From assembly GCA_947500415.1 (NCBI GenBank), contig CANMRT010000002.1, positions 992,001 through 1,056,000 of the forward strand: a stretch of 64,000 nt of DNA. The letters run 5' to 3'. How positions within the stretch are numbered: the stretch's first letter is position 1; every line of letters begins with the position of its first letter. A model generated the notes under the pieces. That model had not been told where the DNA came from and ran no database searches. It saw only the letters and a program-made list of their open reading frames with translations. Below, one piece after another: positions 44,800-55,059 of the stretch. A program made the position numbers and the translations under genes. This DNA comes from an uncultured Roseicyclus sp. Its GTDB lineage: Bacteria; Pseudomonadota; Alphaproteobacteria; Rhodobacterales; Rhodobacteraceae.

Positions 44800-45782
44800 C
44801 CGACATTACCGCACGTCAGATTCCGGACCGCCTGCAAAGCCCCGTCCTCAAGGCGTTCAAGTCGTGGGAGACCCTTCTTTTGGCCGTCGCCATAGCGATC
44901 TTCATCACCAATTCCTTCCTGTCGCCCTATTTCCTGAACGCCTGGAACCTTTCCGACGCGACGTTCAACTTCACTGAAAAGGCGATGATCGCTTTCGCAA
45001 TGGCGCTGCTAATCGTGGCGGGCGAGATTGATCTATCCGTCGCCTCCATCATCGCGCTGGCCTCCACCGCCATGGGGTGGGCCCTGCAATTCGATGTGGG
45101 CGTCGTGCCGCTGGTTCTGATCGGCCTTGGCACGGGGCTGGTCTGTGGCGCGTTCAATGGCTTTCTCGTGACCGGCCTTGGCCTGCCGTCCATCGTCGTG
45201 ACCATCGGCACAATGAGCCTCTTTCGTGGCATCTCCTACATCATCCTCGGCGATCAGGGCTTTCGCGGCTATCCGTCCGAGTTCAGCTATTTCGGTCAGG
45301 GATACGTCTGGTGGGTAATCTCATTCGAATTCGTGCTCTTTGCCGTTCTGGCGCTGCTTTACTACATGCTGCTCCACCGCACGAACTTTGGCCGGGCGGT
45401 CTACGCCATCGGCAACAACCCCACGGGCGCGCTGTTCTCGGGCATCCGGGTGGCGCGGGTGAAGTTCATCCTGTTCCTGCTAACCGGCCTGATGGCCGGT
45501 GTCGCGGCGATCTGTCTGACGGCGCGGCTAGGCTCCACCCGGCCCACCATCGCACTGGGGTGGGAATTGGAGATCGTCACCATGGTTGTTCTTGGCGGCG
45601 TCAACATTCTGGGCGGGTCCGGCACCATTCCGGGCGTCGTGATCGCAGCGTTCGTGATGGGTCTTGTGACCTTCGGCCTTGGCCTTCTCAACGTTCCCGG
45701 CATCGTCATGTCGATCTTCATCGGCTGCTTGCTGATCGGTGTCATTGCCCTGCCCCGCCTCTGGTCGATGTGGAGGGCATGA
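44796..45782 (+). CDS. rhaQ: Rhamnose ABC transporter permease RhaQ
   Basis: A 328-residue RbsC-family permease, the second half of the rhamnose channel. It has [15 protein letters not shown], the coupling loop [17 protein letters not shown] near residue 203, and about nine hydrophobic segments. Its stop shares a base with the start of the mutarotase gene. Confidence 0.9.
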   Translation: MTDITARQIPDRLQSPVLKAFKSWETLLLAVAIAIFITNSFLSPYFLNAWNLSDATFNFTEKAMIAFAMALLIVAGEIDLSVASIIALASTAMGWALQFDVGVVPLVLIGLGTGLVCGAFNGFLVTGLGLPSIVVTIGTMSLFRGISYIILGDQGFRGYPSEFSYFGQGYVWWVISFEFVLFAVLALLYYMLLHRTNFGRAVYAIGNNPTGALFSGIRVARVKFILFLLTGLMAGVAAICLTARLGSTRPTIALGWELEIVTMVVLGGVNILGGSGTIPGVVIAAFVMGLVTFGLGLLNVPGIVMSIFIGCLLIGVIALPRLWSMWRA

Positions 45783-46096
45783 TGGAAAAATACGCCTTCA
45801 AGATGCAGCTTAATCCGGGATGTCTGGCAGAATACCGAAAGCGCCATGATGAGATCTGGCCCGAGCTTGTTGACCTGCTGAAAGAGGCTGGCGTCAGCGA
45901 CTATTCGATCCATTTGGACGTGGATACCAACGTTCTGTTCGGCGTTCTTTGGCGCACGCAGGACCATACAATGGACGCCCTGCCGGATCATCCGGTGATG
46001 CAACGCTGGTGGGCCCATATGGCCGATATCATGGCAACGCATCACAGCAATGAACCCGTTGCCACACCCCTCACCCCGGTCTTCCACATGCCATGA
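45782..46096 (+). CDS. rhaM: L-rhamnose mutarotase RhaM
   Basis: A 104-residue protein of the RhaM family, the same length as the E. coli enzyme. It interconverts the alpha and beta anomers of L-rhamnose. It has the family pattern [30 protein letters not shown] and the closing [15 protein letters not shown]. Two adjacent ATG codons occur (45779, 45782); the second has GGAGG at proper distance and overlaps the rhaQ stop by one base. It is named RhaU in rhizobia. Confidence 0.92.
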   Translation: MEKYAFKMQLNPGCLAEYRKRHDEIWPELVDLLKEAGVSDYSIHLDVDTNVLFGVLWRTQDHTMDALPDHPVMQRWWAHMADIMATHHSNEPVATPLTPVFHMP

Positions 46097-47481
46097 GCTA
46101 TATCGCTGCCATCGACATCGGAAAGACCAACGCCAAGCTGGCGCTTGTGGACCGCGCTACTTTGGATGAGGTGGCCGTCGTCACGCGCCCCAACACTGTG
46201 CGCCCTGGCCCGCCGTGGCCGCATTTCGATCTGGAGGGACACTGGATGTTCCTTCTGGACAGCTTGCGTGATTTCCATACCAGCCACGGGATCGACGCAA
46301 TCTCAATCACGGCCCATGGCGCGTCTTGCGTGCTGCTGGATGCCGATGGCGCGCTCGCCGCCCCAATGCTGGATTACGAACATCCCGGCCCGGAAGAACT
46401 CACCGAGACCTACGACCCCCTGCGCCCAACATTCGCTGAGACAGGTTCGGCCCGATTGGCAGGCGGGCTGAACGTCGGTGCGCAGCTGCATTGGATGTTC
46501 GCGCAAGATCCATACTTGCGGGCGCGAACATCGCAGATCCTGACCTATCCACAATACTGGGCCTACCGATTGACCGGGGTAGCCGCGACCGAGCGGACAT
46601 CGCTTGGCTGCCACACGGACCTCTGGAATCCCGGCTCCGACGACTTCTCTACGCTGGTGAAGTCGTTTGGGATCGAAGGGAAAATCGCGCCGGTCCGCAT
46701 GGCGTCCGATGTCTTGGGCCCGATCCTGCCGCACGTGGCGCAACGCACTGGCTTGCCTAGCACCACGCCAGTGACCTGCGGCATCCACGATTCCAACGCG
46801 TCCCTATTGCCCCATCTTATGACGCGCCCCGCCCCGTTCTCGGTCGTCTCTACGGGCACATGGGTCATTGCCATGACCGTCGGCGGTGACGCGCCGCATC
46901 TGGATGAAGGACGCGACACCCTTGTGAACGTCAACGCCAATGGCGACCCGACGCCGTCCGCACGTTTCATGGGCGGGCGAGAGTTTGAAACACTCCTCAA
47001 GGGCGCATCCTGCCAGCCAACCAACGCCGACCGAGAGGCCGTCCTGAGCCAATCCACGATGCTCCTACCCGCAGTCTCCTCGACAACCGGACCGTTTCAG
47101 GGCCGCGCGGCCAAATGGCTCCCACATGAGCCACCCCACGGGTCAGGTCAGCGCAGTTTGGCCACTTCATTCTACCTCGCATTGGTAACGGCAGAATGTT
47201 TGAAGTTGACGGGACACAAAGGTGACATCGTCGTGGAGGGGCCGTTCGCCGCAAACGTAGACTACTTGCAAATGCTGTGCGTCGCGACGGAGTGTACCGT
47301 TCTCGCTACAAGAAATGCGACCGGAACGAGCCAAGGCGCCGCGCGGTTGGTGGCGGGGACGTCACAGGAACCGCCCGAGTACCGCCAGCACCATCCAGCT
47401 GAGAATACAGCCTTGCTCCGACAATACGCGGAGCGATGGAGCGAAATGGTCAGGTTGGCTGACGACGCTGCGACTGCATAG
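46093..47481 (+). CDS. rhaK: Rhamnulokinase RhaK (FGGY family)
   Basis: A 462-residue FGGY kinase that starts with the phosphate-1 motif [15 protein letters not shown] and keeps [15 protein letters not shown] and [10 protein letters not shown]. It belongs to the rhizobial RhaK type, distinct from E. coli RhaB in length and sequence. In rhizobia RhaK is also needed for rhamnose uptake. It overlaps the mutarotase gene by ATGA and is the last gene of the operon. Confidence 0.88.
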   Translation: MSYIAAIDIGKTNAKLALVDRATLDEVAVVTRPNTVRPGPPWPHFDLEGHWMFLLDSLRDFHTSHGIDAISITAHGASCVLLDADGALAAPMLDYEHPGPEELTETYDPLRPTFAETGSARLAGGLNVGAQLHWMFAQDPYLRARTSQILTYPQYWAYRLTGVAATERTSLGCHTDLWNPGSDDFSTLVKSFGIEGKIAPVRMASDVLGPILPHVAQRTGLPSTTPVTCGIHDSNASLLPHLMTRPAPFSVVSTGTWVIAMTVGGDAPHLDEGRDTLVNVNANGDPTPSARFMGGREFETLLKGASCQPTNADREAVLSQSTMLLPAVSSTTGPFQGRAAKWLPHEPPHGSGQRSLATSFYLALVTAECLKLTGHKGDIVVEGPFAANVDYLQMLCVATECTVLATRNATGTSQGAARLVAGTSQEPPEYRQHHPAENTALLRQYAERWSEMVRLADDAATA

Positions 47482-47554
47482 CATTGGATTGCTGAACTGC
47501 ATCGCCGAAGACCGTAATCGTCGGACCACGCCAAGCCGAAAAACAACTCATTGT

Positions 47555-47579
47555 GGAACCGTTGCGCGCGCTGCGCGTT
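47555..47579 (+). promoter_or_regulatory. EcfG-type promoter
   Basis: GGAAC (47555-47559), 16 bases, then CGTT (47576-47579), matching the alphaproteobacterial EcfG pattern. It ends only 8 bases before the ATG of the AI-2E-type permease gene. Confidence 0.65.
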
Positions 47580-47587
47580 CTCCCCTG

Positions 47588-48634
47588 ATGAAAGCATTGT
47601 TTGTCTCTTCCAAGATTGGCGCCTTGGCGACCACGGCTCTGTTCGTTTTGGCCCTCCTCATCGTACTGGATCAGGCGCAAGGGCTTCTCGCACCCATACT
47701 GAGTGCTGTGGTGCTGGGCATCGTACTCGCCCCGTTTTGTGACATCTTGGAAAGATGGCGTATCCCAAGCGCTGCCGCCGCCCTGTTGATCATGGCGACC
47801 TTCCTGTGCGCGGTGGTGCTGATCTATTTGGTCGTTGAACCGACAATCAGCGAGGCCATCCGGAACGCCCCAAACATCTGGTATGAGATGCGGACGCTCT
47901 TCGACAGCCTGCGCGGAGCAGTGGCCGGCGTACAGGAATTGCAGGAGACTGTCGCAGACGCGCTGACCGATGGTGCAGAAGCGGACGCAGACGCCGCCGC
48001 GGTGCCAGTACCAAACCTCCTCGACGCCTTGTCCTACGGCCCGACGATTTTGGGAGGGTTGCTGATCTTTGTCGGTACTCTCTACTTTTTCCTGGCAACA
48101 CGCCGCGATGTTTACGCTCGGGTCAGCAGGTTGCTACCACCGCTGTCCGAAACCCTTCTTCGCGACGCAGAAATCCGGGTTTCCGGCTATTTCTTATCTA
48201 TCGCACTGGTCAATGCGGGCTTCGGCCTGACAGTTATGATTGTGATGTCAGCCCTCGGGATGCCGCAGCCGATCATGTGGGGGATGGCTGCATTCCTGCT
48301 GAACTTTGTCCTCTACCTAGGCCCAGGCTTGATCGCAGTGTCGCTGCTTTTGGTAGGAGTGATAACATTTGACGGGGCGATGTCAGTTGTTCCGATGGCA
48401 GCCTTTATCTTTCTGAATATGATCGAGTCGCAATTTGTTACACCCACTTTTGTTGGCCGCCAGATGGCGCTCAACCCGCTGATGGTGTTCCTGTCGTTGG
48501 TCTTCTGGCTATGGCTTTGGGGCCCGATTGGAGGGTTGGTGGCCATTCCCCTGTTGGTATGGCTGCGCTTCATTCTCTCAGGCGGGAACGACGACAATGT
48601 GCCGGAACCGATCCCGCTGGACGAAGCCGCCTAG
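47588..48634 (+). CDS. AI-2E family transporter
   Basis: A 348-residue membrane protein of the TqsA/PerM (AI-2E transporter) family. There are two hydrophobic helices near the start (residues 10-45 and 65-85), a long periplasmic helix region (85-140), and a membrane block in the second half with the family GPGLIAVSLLLVG, VTPTFVGRQMALNPLMVFLSL and GPIGGLVAIPLLVWLRF motifs. Members export signals, ions or folates, mostly without proof. The ATG at 47588 is just downstream of an EcfG promoter, so the mRNA would be nearly leaderless. It probably belongs to the general stress response. Confidence 0.82.
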   Translation: MKALFVSSKIGALATTALFVLALLIVLDQAQGLLAPILSAVVLGIVLAPFCDILERWRIPSAAAALLIMATFLCAVVLIYLVVEPTISEAIRNAPNIWYEMRTLFDSLRGAVAGVQELQETVADALTDGAEADADAAAVPVPNLLDALSYGPTILGGLLIFVGTLYFFLATRRDVYARVSRLLPPLSETLLRDAEIRVSGYFLSIALVNAGFGLTVMIVMSALGMPQPIMWGMAAFLLNFVLYLGPGLIAVSLLLVGVITFDGAMSVVPMAAFIFLNMIESQFVTPTFVGRQMALNPLMVFLSLVFWLWLWGPIGGLVAIPLLVWLRFILSGGNDDNVPEPIPLDEAA

Positions 48635-49306
48635 CGCAGTGCGGTTTTGTTGGCCTACATCGCAGCCCGATGCGCGCAGAGTACGGATCGAAGCGACCGT
48701 ACTGGTTTCCCCAATCCTTGCCTTACCTACTTCGTCGTGGGCAGCACGAAGTAAGACCATGCATGCGCTGTCAGCCAACGCCAGCGGGTGCGTTCTCAAT
48801 CTCGTGCGAAACGAACGATAACAGTTGATGAGCGGGGCCGCTCGCGACCCTACGCCCTATGAGCAGCGGCCCAACATCTGATTCAACCGATATCGGACAA
48901 GCCGTCGATTGAGACACACCTGGGTGGTCCCTGCTCGGCGTCGCCCGACCTGACCACATTACCCTTGCTAGATTCTCATAAGGCTTGAGTCAGAGCTGCG
49001 AAGTTCCCATCGGCCTGCGCCACGATCCGGCTTGGCTCAACCAATACACCGCAAAACGTCACCAAGCTCAGAGGGCACGAGATGTCGCTCCAACGGCCCG
49101 TTAGTTCATGTTTGGCCGTACATCTTCCCTGACAGCACCTCATCCGGTGACCAACTGGCAAAACAATGTGCTCGACGTTCAGCCTCTTGGTCATCGAGGA
49201 ATGGACATCATGACATGGGACACGATCCGTTCGTTCCCAAAAGAAACCCCCCACCCGATGAACGGGAGGGGGTAAATTCTGTTAGACCTTAGGGCCTTCC
49301 GACCCT
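48635..49306. other. Intergenic region without recognisable gene
   Basis: About 670 bases between convergent genes. No frame shows a plausible start, codon pattern or family. A stem-loop with arms ACTTCGT (48729-48735) and ACGAAGT (48746-48752) may help end transcription of the permease gene, but it lacks a U-tract. The right end holds the terminator of the minus-strand operon. It could be decayed sequence or an unrecognised small RNA. Confidence 0.5.
49240..49272 (-). terminator. Intrinsic terminator of the DUF3618 operon
   Basis: On the minus strand, CCCCCTCCCG pairs with CGGGTGGGGGG around a five-base loop and is followed by TTTCTTTT. It lies about 35 bases after the stop at 49307. Confidence 0.72.
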
Positions 49307-50173
49307 CTAGGCCGCTTCATCGATCCGTGCATCGGATGATAGCGTTTCCTTCACCCGCGCTTGGCCCTCCGCCACAGCCTCTTCGGCCACTGCCTTCAGC
49401 TTGGCTTTCTCAGCTTGGTAAAGGCGGTCTGCTTCATCGAACAGGCGGTCACGGTGTGCCCCAATCGTTCGGTCTTCAATCTGTGTACGCGGCAGCATCA
49501 TCGCCAACGCAGCACCGGCCGCCAAGGCAAGCCCGCCAACCATCAGCGGATGGTCATGGGCGGTTGTGCGCGCGACCCGCGCGGCACGCGCGGCTTCGGC
49601 TTCGGCACGGGCGTGGACGGCAATCGCGGCTTCGCGTGCCTGGCGAACGCGATCCTTCGCGCCATCCGGCAAGCCGTCGAGGCCATCTTCAATACGTGCA
49701 CGCAGGCTGTCTGCGGTGTCGTAAAGACGCTCTTTGGCGGCGCCCAATCGAGTATTCGTGCTGTTCGTGTTCTCGGTCATGGAGATATCTCCTTTCAGAA
49801 TGCTATCAGTTTGATCGGCTTTCATCGCTGCGTCGGCGGCCGCCAAACGTGCGTCGAAACCTGCCATCTGCGGCGTTGGTTGGCGCAACCCACCCGCGGT
49901 TGGACGCGAAGTGGTGTCATAGGCGGCGCGTGGGCCGGGCGTGCGCATCGCGGCTTTCACCGCCATCCATGCCAACCCTGCGCCGGCCACGGCCAGCGGC
50001 CCTGGATTGCGCCGCACCGTATTGACCGCGCCTTCGCTGGCTTGGCCCAGTAACCCACTGGCACGTGAAACCAATTCAGCTGGGGCAAATTGCGCCTCAA
50101 GCTGCGTCAGCTGCGCGCGCAGTACGTCGCGCTCGGCCTGCAATTCAGCTTCGATATGTTTCGAGCTAGGCAT
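49307..50173 (-). CDS. DUF3618 domain stress protein
   Basis: A 288-residue protein. The N-terminus (residues 1-45, IEAELQAERDVLRAQLTQLEAQF) matches DUF3618. Two hydrophobic stretches follow (about residues 59-76 and 205-220), and the rest is Ala- and Glu-rich helix likely to form coiled coil. An internal ATG at about residue 132 follows AGGAGATATC and could give a shorter product. It is the third gene of an EcfG-type operon and overlaps the holin-like gene by eight bases. The function is unknown; relatives are cell-envelope stress proteins. Confidence 0.72.
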   Translation of the reverse strand: MPSSKHIEAELQAERDVLRAQLTQLEAQFAPAELVSRASGLLGQASEGAVNTVRRNPGPLAVAGAGLAWMAVKAAMRTPGPRAAYDTTSRPTAGGLRQPTPQMAGFDARLAAADAAMKADQTDSILKGDISMTENTNSTNTRLGAAKERLYDTADSLRARIEDGLDGLPDGAKDRVRQAREAAIAVHARAEAEAARAARVARTTAHDHPLMVGGLALAAGAALAMMLPRTQIEDRTIGAHRDRLFDEADRLYQAEKAKLKAVAEEAVAEGQARVKETLSSDARIDEAA

Positions 50174-50567
50174 TGATCCGCTCCTTCATCAGGGCAACGT
50201 CCTGTTTGACGTTCGCAATGCTACGGTTCGGCACCAGACGCTCGGGCTTGAGATCACGGATCCCCATTACCGCTAGGATGGCTGCGATCAAGGCGAGCCC
50301 CCCACCAACGGCCAGGGCAGCCCAATGGATCGCCCACCCAATCGAGACAAGCGCGGCGATACCGGCACCTGCCAGCGCGCCCAATGCAACGAAGGAAAGG
50401 ACAACTGCGCCCACGATCAGGCCGATAGCTGTACCGGCGCGAGACAGGTTTTCACCCATCTCGGCCTTGGCCAGCGCGGCCTCTTTGCGCAGGATGCGGC
50501 CCACCTGGCTGACCATGTCCGACAGAAGGTTGGCCGTGCTGCGTGGTGTTTCTTGGTCGGGATACAT
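50166..50567 (-). CDS. Phage-holin-like family membrane protein (PF07332 type)
   Basis: A 133-residue protein with an amphipathic helix (residues 10-40, LLSDMVSQVGRILRKEAALAKAEMGENL), two membrane segments (about 46-70 and 80-102) and a basic tail. This matches the holin superfamily III/YqjE-like group, which is a cellular membrane protein family despite its name. No phage genes are nearby. It shares one base with the preceding stop and overlaps the DUF3618 start. Confidence 0.75.
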   Translation of the reverse strand: MYPDQETPRSTANLLSDMVSQVGRILRKEAALAKAEMGENLSRAGTAIGLIVGAVVLSFVALGALAGAGIAALVSIGWAIHWAALAVGGGLALIAAILAVMGIRDLKPERLVPNRSIANVKQDVALMKERINA

Positions 50568-51043
50568 TATGCGTATCCCCAGCGACGGGCGTTCTGATCC
50601 GGGTAAGCCGCCTGATTTTCAGGAACACTGGGGTAATTGTGCCGGTCCGGCGCGGTTGCCACGGCGCCTGCACGCTCGGACGCTTTCATCGCACGGGCTG
50701 CCAAGAAGCCAAGGGCGGCAGCACCACCGAAAAAGACCAACGGGTTGCGCCGTGCGAATTGCGTTACGTCCTGTTGGATGTGCGAGAGGTCCATGTCGCG
50801 CACGGCGGAGGCCGCATGCGCAAGGTTGTCGCCAAGATACGTCAATGCATCAGATGCAAGATCATTGCCCTCAAACGCGGCACTTGCTTCGCGGAAGTTG
50901 TCAGCTTGCTCGGACACCCGGCTGGCCACTTCCTCCTTGGCAGCTTCCGCCTTCACGGATGCGTTCGCCTTGGCGGTTTCGGCCACCTCTTTTGCGGTAT
51001 CTTTGGCTTTGTCAGCCACTTTCGACGCTGTTGCGCGTGTCAT
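50567..51043 (-). CDS. DUF883-like membrane-associated stress protein
   Basis: A 158-residue protein. Residues 1-70 are Lys/Ala/Glu-rich helix (SKVADKAKDTAKEVAETAKANASV), like DUF883/ElaB or CsbD-type stress proteins. A single hydrophobic segment near residues 110-125 (RRNPLVFFGGAAALGFLAARAM) is the DUF883 signature (RRNP). The ATG at 51043 is placed before the helix; the open frame upstream runs past it. An EcfG-type promoter lies 124 bases before it. Confidence 0.68.
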   Translation of the reverse strand: MTRATASKVADKAKDTAKEVAETAKANASVKAEAAKEEVASRVSEQADNFREASAAFEGNDLASDALTYLGDNLAHAASAVRDMDLSHIQQDVTQFARRNPLVFFGGAAALGFLAARAMKASERAGAVATAPDRHNYPSVPENQAAYPDQNARRWGYA

Positions 51044-51166
51044 AGTCAAACTCCTTCGCTTTGGCGGCAGACTGCGCGGGCTTTTTGGACAAAGGTCCTC
51101 CATGCAGGTCCAGCAGGGCCGAACTTGCAACGCGTCTCATCTGCATGTGTTTGTTTGTGGTGAAGG

Positions 51167-51191
51167 AACGAACGAACGCCCCGAAGGTTCC
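51167..51191 (-). promoter_or_regulatory. EcfG-type promoter of the 51043-49307 operon
   Basis: On the minus strand, GGAAC (51191-51187), 16 bases, then CGTT (51170-51167). It reads towards the stress gene at 51043. The same stretch read on the plus strand gives GGAAC-N16-GGTT (51165-51189). Confidence 0.7.
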
Positions 51192-51226
51192 AAAATTTCT
51201 TTACCGAAATCAGGTTTTTCGAGGCG

Positions 51227-52720
51227 TCAAACCATTTCGTCTGGAACGAAGGGCAACGGCTTAGCCAATTGCGCCTGTGCCTCGGGGTCGAAGGGCAAAA
51301 GAAAATGGTTTCGATCTTGCGGCAGCGTAGCCCGCGCCTGTCTCAGCGATGCATTGATCTGCTCCACGACCGCGCGTGGCTGGCCCAACGGATCCGGCGC
51401 ATCATCACCAAGCCAATGCTCGAAGACCCGGGGCCAAAGCGGCGCCACATGCGCGCGCTCCGTCAGGTGCAATCCCGCCTCTGTGTCCCACTGAAAGCTG
51501 CGCCCGTTAAGGTTGGCAGACGACAAGATCGCCTCGTCCTGCCCAAACAGAGAAAGCTTGGAGTGCACGTAGATCAAGGGTGCGCCGTGCAGGATAGCCG
51601 CGTCGGGTTCATCCTGGGCAGGCCGGGCCTGTGCGGGCGAGGCAAGGGCCAAACGCTCCCCAAGACCGTCTCCCAGGATTTCCAACGCTTCCATCTGGAT
51701 TTGCGCGCCAAGTTGCGCGTCTTCGGCTTCATTGCCCTCGAAAGCCACATCTTCAGGTGCGGCGGGCAGAACAAGGATGCAGCCCAACGCGTCGTGCTTT
51801 TGGGCAGCCTTCACTATTGCTTCGGCCAATGGCTTATGACGGAAGAATTGCGTTTCCAGATAGATCAGGCCAACGCACCGCGCGACCGCGTCCAGATGGG
51901 CTTGCTCGATTTCGTTCACCAACGGCTTGGGCGCGATATGGATCAGGTCTTGGGACCGTTTCGTCGAAAGCGTCCGCAAGAAACCCGGCGCTTGCGGTGG
52001 CGCTTCCTCGCGGGCTTCGGTCACAGACCGAAAACGCCGCAAATGTGTGGCCGCCGCGCGAACCACTGGGCCGCGTGCAATGGCCTGAATGTCCTGCCAT
52101 GTTCCGTCCGAAGGTTGGTCATGCGAGACCGTATCAAAGCGCCGGTTGTTCAGGTCCAGCCCGCCGATATACAGGGCCTCGTCATCGATCACCGCCAGCT
52201 TTTGGTGGTGCGTCGCGGGAACCATCGGAAGGTCATCGCTCGGGTCCAGCCCCTCCAGACCAGGGGTCAGCGGATCGACGTCATTCTGCTCCAGCACCTC
52301 CGCAGTTTTGCCATGCAGAACCCGCCGCGGCACGTAACCCACTCGCGCTGGGTGCATCACAATCGCAAAGGTCAACTTCGCGCCGGTCGACAGCTCATTG
52401 AGTGCCGCCAATTGGCGTGCAGCCTGCCACGACCGACGATGATCGTCCGTGGCGATGATGGGATCGAAATCACTGATCGAAAGATCGATCTCCACGCCTT
52501 TGTTGAGGAGATGAAGCAGCAGGTCGAACCATGTCTCACCGTGAGCGCGCGCCTCTTCGCTGTGAAGCGCGGTGGAAGGATCGAACACCCTGAAGCATCC
52601 ACGGATACCTTTCTTCGCAGACAGGCACAGTTTCTCAAACGCAGGGAACGCCTCGCTTGCCGTGAAATATGCCTCGAAGTTGGTGATGGGGCTTTGGTCG
52701 CCAACAGGTACTTGCGCCAC
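51227..52720 (-). CDS. Phospholipase D-like protein
   Basis: A 497-residue protein with two HKD-type motifs: HHQKLAVIDD near residue 172, and VHSKLSLFGQD near residue 390. In the second the expected Asp is Gly, with Asp two residues later, followed by SSANLNGRS. It has no signal peptide. Family members hydrolyse or transfer phosphatidyl groups. The GTG at 52720 is 6 bases past the kinase stop, so it lies in the nepR-ecfG-kinase operon. Its link to the stress response is unusual. Confidence 0.82.
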   Translation of the reverse strand: MAQVPVGDQSPITNFEAYFTASEAFPAFEKLCLSAKKGIRGCFRVFDPSTALHSEEARAHGETWFDLLLHLLNKGVEIDLSISDFDPIIATDDHRRSWQAARQLAALNELSTGAKLTFAIVMHPARVGYVPRRVLHGKTAEVLEQNDVDPLTPGLEGLDPSDDLPMVPATHHQKLAVIDDEALYIGGLDLNNRRFDTVSHDQPSDGTWQDIQAIARGPVVRAAATHLRRFRSVTEAREEAPPQAPGFLRTLSTKRSQDLIHIAPKPLVNEIEQAHLDAVARCVGLIYLETQFFRHKPLAEAIVKAAQKHDALGCILVLPAAPEDVAFEGNEAEDAQLGAQIQMEALEILGDGLGERLALASPAQARPAQDEPDAAILHGAPLIYVHSKLSLFGQDEAILSSANLNGRSFQWDTEAGLHLTERAHVAPLWPRVFEHWLGDDAPDPLGQPRAVVEQINASLRQARATLPQDRNHFLLPFDPEAQAQLAKPLPFVPDEMV

Positions 52721-52726
52721 GATATG

Positions 52727-54514
52727 CTACCCCGCCCGCACCGACGCTTCGGCAACAGCCGCCACGTCATCGATGTTATCCCCGTCACCGTCCGATGGGG
52801 CCGCGAAAGCCGTGAACGTGACCTCGAACCGGTAGATGCCTTCTAGCTGCGTCACCTCCGATGTCCCGCCGAGCTGTGAAACGAAGGCTTCGACAAGACG
52901 CGCGCCAAGACCTGTTCCATCGTTTGCCATTTCGTCTTGCACGGCCTTTCCCAGAGTATTCTCAACCGTCAGCGTGATATTGCGTCCCCTGTCTGTCGCA
53001 AGGCGCACGGAAATCTTCGGCGGCTGCACTGCATCTGGGGCACCAAGATATTTGATCGCATTTGTCACCGTCTCGTTGGCCAGCAATGCCAAAGGCACGG
53101 CTTGATCAGGATCAAGATCGACTGCGTCAAGCTCCAGCGACGTGACGACGCCTTTGCCCGGAGGGATCCCAGCGCTGAAAGAGGCCTGCACCACTTCGCT
53201 CAGCAGCTTGTCGCCACGCACATGCGCCATCGATGTGCCAGTATAAAGCGCCTTGTGGATCATCGATAGGCTCATCACGCGGTCCTGGACGCGTCGCAGC
53301 ACACGGCGCGCGTCGCCATCTGGCACGCTGCGCATTTGCATATTCAGAATGGACGCGATCAGTTGAAGATTGTTCTTCACCCGGTGATGCACCTCGCGAA
53401 GGAGAAGCTCTTTTTCTTCAAGGCTTTCGGCAAGCTCCGCCCGGTCACCGAGCATCCGGTCGATCATGCGATTGTAAGTTCCTGCAATCTGTTTGAATTC
53501 GGCAGGCGGGTTGTCGAGCGTTGCAAACCCTGAGCCCGGATCATCAAACGAAAACGCGACCATCCGATGCCGGATTTCACGCAAGTGTTGAAGAACCAAA
53601 CGGTCAAGCGCCAGGAAGCCAATCCCAAACGCGACGATCCACATCAGGACAGGAAATAGTGGTGTGAACGTCCCGAAGATGGGAACTGAGTAATTCTGAA
53701 CCGAACCATTCCAGAGGCCGACAACATAAACGCGGTCTTCGATCAACGGAACGAGTGCCGCTAACTGCTCCGTTCCATCTTCGCGCACAACGTTGAACAT
53801 GACGCCGCGAGGGGACATGCCAAGAGATTCCGGCTCAATATTGAGCGCTTCGAAAATGCCGGCATCGGTGATGCCCGTACTCGCCGACAGGACCTGACCC
53901 GTCTCATTGATCAGGGCAAGGTCCACCTCTTCCACCTGCGCCGCCAGCAACGTGTCGGTCAGACTATGGGGCAGTGAGACGGACGTAGCACCAAGAAAAG
54001 CATCCGTGTCGGGGTCAAAGATTGGCGACACGACCGTCAGAAGCGACTCTGCTCCGGTCTCGGCATCAAAGCCGATGGTCACGTTATGTGTGGGACGTTG
54101 GATGAAGTCCTGCCACGCCGGATCATCGGACAGATCCATCTCCTCCCCCGTGGATGAGCAGGTGGTCATACCGTCCGCGTTTGTGAAGCTCGCCGATGCG
54201 TAAACATCGACGCGATCCACGAAACGCCGCATGATGCGTTCGCACAACTCCGGGTCATCGGCGGCCTCTACGGCGCCTGCACCCAAGGCTGTCGCCGCAC
54301 CGTGCGCGCGCCTCAACAGCGCGCGTTCGGTGCTGGCCGCCTGCCCCGTGCGTGCCAGAATATCAAGCTGCTCAAGCGTTTGCGCGTCGCGCACCACGGC
54401 CGACGTTTGAACAACCGCAATCATACCAAGTGGCAGAATGGCGAGGCTCAGAAACAGGGCCAAACGCGATTTAAGCGACGTAACCCTGTGCCATACGCGG
54501 GCGAAAAGCGTCAT
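52727..54514 (-). CDS. Sensor histidine kinase (HisKA_2), probable PhyR kinase
   Basis: A 595-residue membrane kinase. Membrane helices at about 20-40 and 285-303 enclose a periplasmic sensing domain of about 245 residues with Cys91 and Cys119. HAMP-like sequence follows. The HisKA_2 phosphotransfer motif [15 protein letters not shown] has His376/His377, and the ATPase part has [12 protein letters not shown] and [11 protein letters not shown]. Kinases of this class phosphorylate PhyR and so start the general stress response. Its start overlaps the ecfG stop by four bases. Confidence 0.86.
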   Translation of the reverse strand: MTLFARVWHRVTSLKSRLALFLSLAILPLGMIAVVQTSAVVRDAQTLEQLDILARTGQAASTERALLRRAHGAATALGAGAVEAADDPELCERIMRRFVDRVDVYASASFTNADGMTTCSSTGEEMDLSDDPAWQDFIQRPTHNVTIGFDAETGAESLLTVVSPIFDPDTDAFLGATSVSLPHSLTDTLLAAQVEEVDLALINETGQVLSASTGITDAGIFEALNIEPESLGMSPRGVMFNVVREDGTEQLAALVPLIEDRVYVVGLWNGSVQNYSVPIFGTFTPLFPVLMWIVAFGIGFLALDRLVLQHLREIRHRMVAFSFDDPGSGFATLDNPPAEFKQIAGTYNRMIDRMLGDRAELAESLEEKELLLREVHHRVKNNLQLIASILNMQMRSVPDGDARRVLRRVQDRVMSLSMIHKALYTGTSMAHVRGDKLLSEVVQASFSAGIPPGKGVVTSLELDAVDLDPDQAVPLALLANETVTNAIKYLGAPDAVQPPKISVRLATDRGRNITLTVENTLGKAVQDEMANDGTGLGARLVEAFVSQLGGTSEVTQLEGIYRFEVTFTAFAAPSDGDGDNIDDVAAVAEASVRAG

Positions 54515-55059
54515 GCAGCAGGCGAGCCAGACACAACCGCAACAGTGACCGCGTCCGTCATCTCCAATGCATCGTCCTCATCCAGCTCCAGGATTTCGGT
54601 CAGGCGTTTGCGCGCCCGATTGACGCGGCTTTTGATCGTGCCGACGGCACACTCACACATGTCCGCAGCTTCCTCATAGGAAAATCCGGATGCGCCCACC
54701 AACAGCAATGCCTCGCGCTGTTCGTCTGGCAATTCCTCGAAGGCAACGGCGAAGTCCTTCATCGCAAGCCGGCCATCATGGGCAGGTTTTTCTGAGAGCT
54801 GGGCGGTCATCGCCCCGTCCACATCCGCCACTTCACGCACGGCCTTGCGACGCGACGAGTAGAATGTATTGCGCAGGATTGTGAACAGCCAGGCGCGCAT
54901 GTTCGTACCAGCCTGAAACTTATCGATGTTCGACCACGCCTTCACGACAGTATCTTGCACCAGATCATCGGCAGAAGCGTGGTTGCGTGTCAGCGAACGT
55001 GCGAAGGCGCGCAGAGATGTAAGATGCTCCACGATCTCGTCGCGGGGATCATTTGCCAT
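54511..55059 (-). CDS. ecfG: General stress sigma factor EcfG
   Basis: A 182-residue ECF sigma factor with region 2 (residues 10-75, [21 protein letters not shown]) and region 4 (about 115-165, [44 protein letters not shown]). The context nepR-ecfG-kinase facing phyR identifies it as EcfG. It is held by NepR until phosphorylated PhyR takes NepR away. Genes with GGAAC-N16/17-CGTT promoters around it are its expected targets. The start lies inside nepR with an 11-base overlap. Confidence 0.93.
   Translation of the reverse strand: MANDPRDEIVEHLTSLRAFARSLTRNHASADDLVQDTVVKAWSNIDKFQAGTNMRAWLFTILRNTFYSSRRKAVREVADVDGAMTAQLSEKPAHDGRLAMKDFAVAFEELPDEQREALLLVGASGFSYEEAADMCECAVGTIKSRVNRARKRLTEILELDEDDALEMTDAVTVAVVSGSPAA

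Noticed and set aside
48635-49306. Hidden gene in the 670-base gap
   Set aside because: All frames give short Arg/Pro/Ser-rich products without start signals or motifs. It is left as a gap with a terminator.
50166-50567. Prophage remnant suggested by the holin-like name
   Set aside because: The family is a cellular membrane protein group despite its name. No integrase, capsid or lysis genes are nearby, and it sits in a stress operon.
51269-52846. 525-codon open frame on the plus strand
   Set aside because: It is antisense to the phospholipase-D-like gene and the end of the kinase gene. The product is Arg/His/Gln-rich without any recognisable domain.
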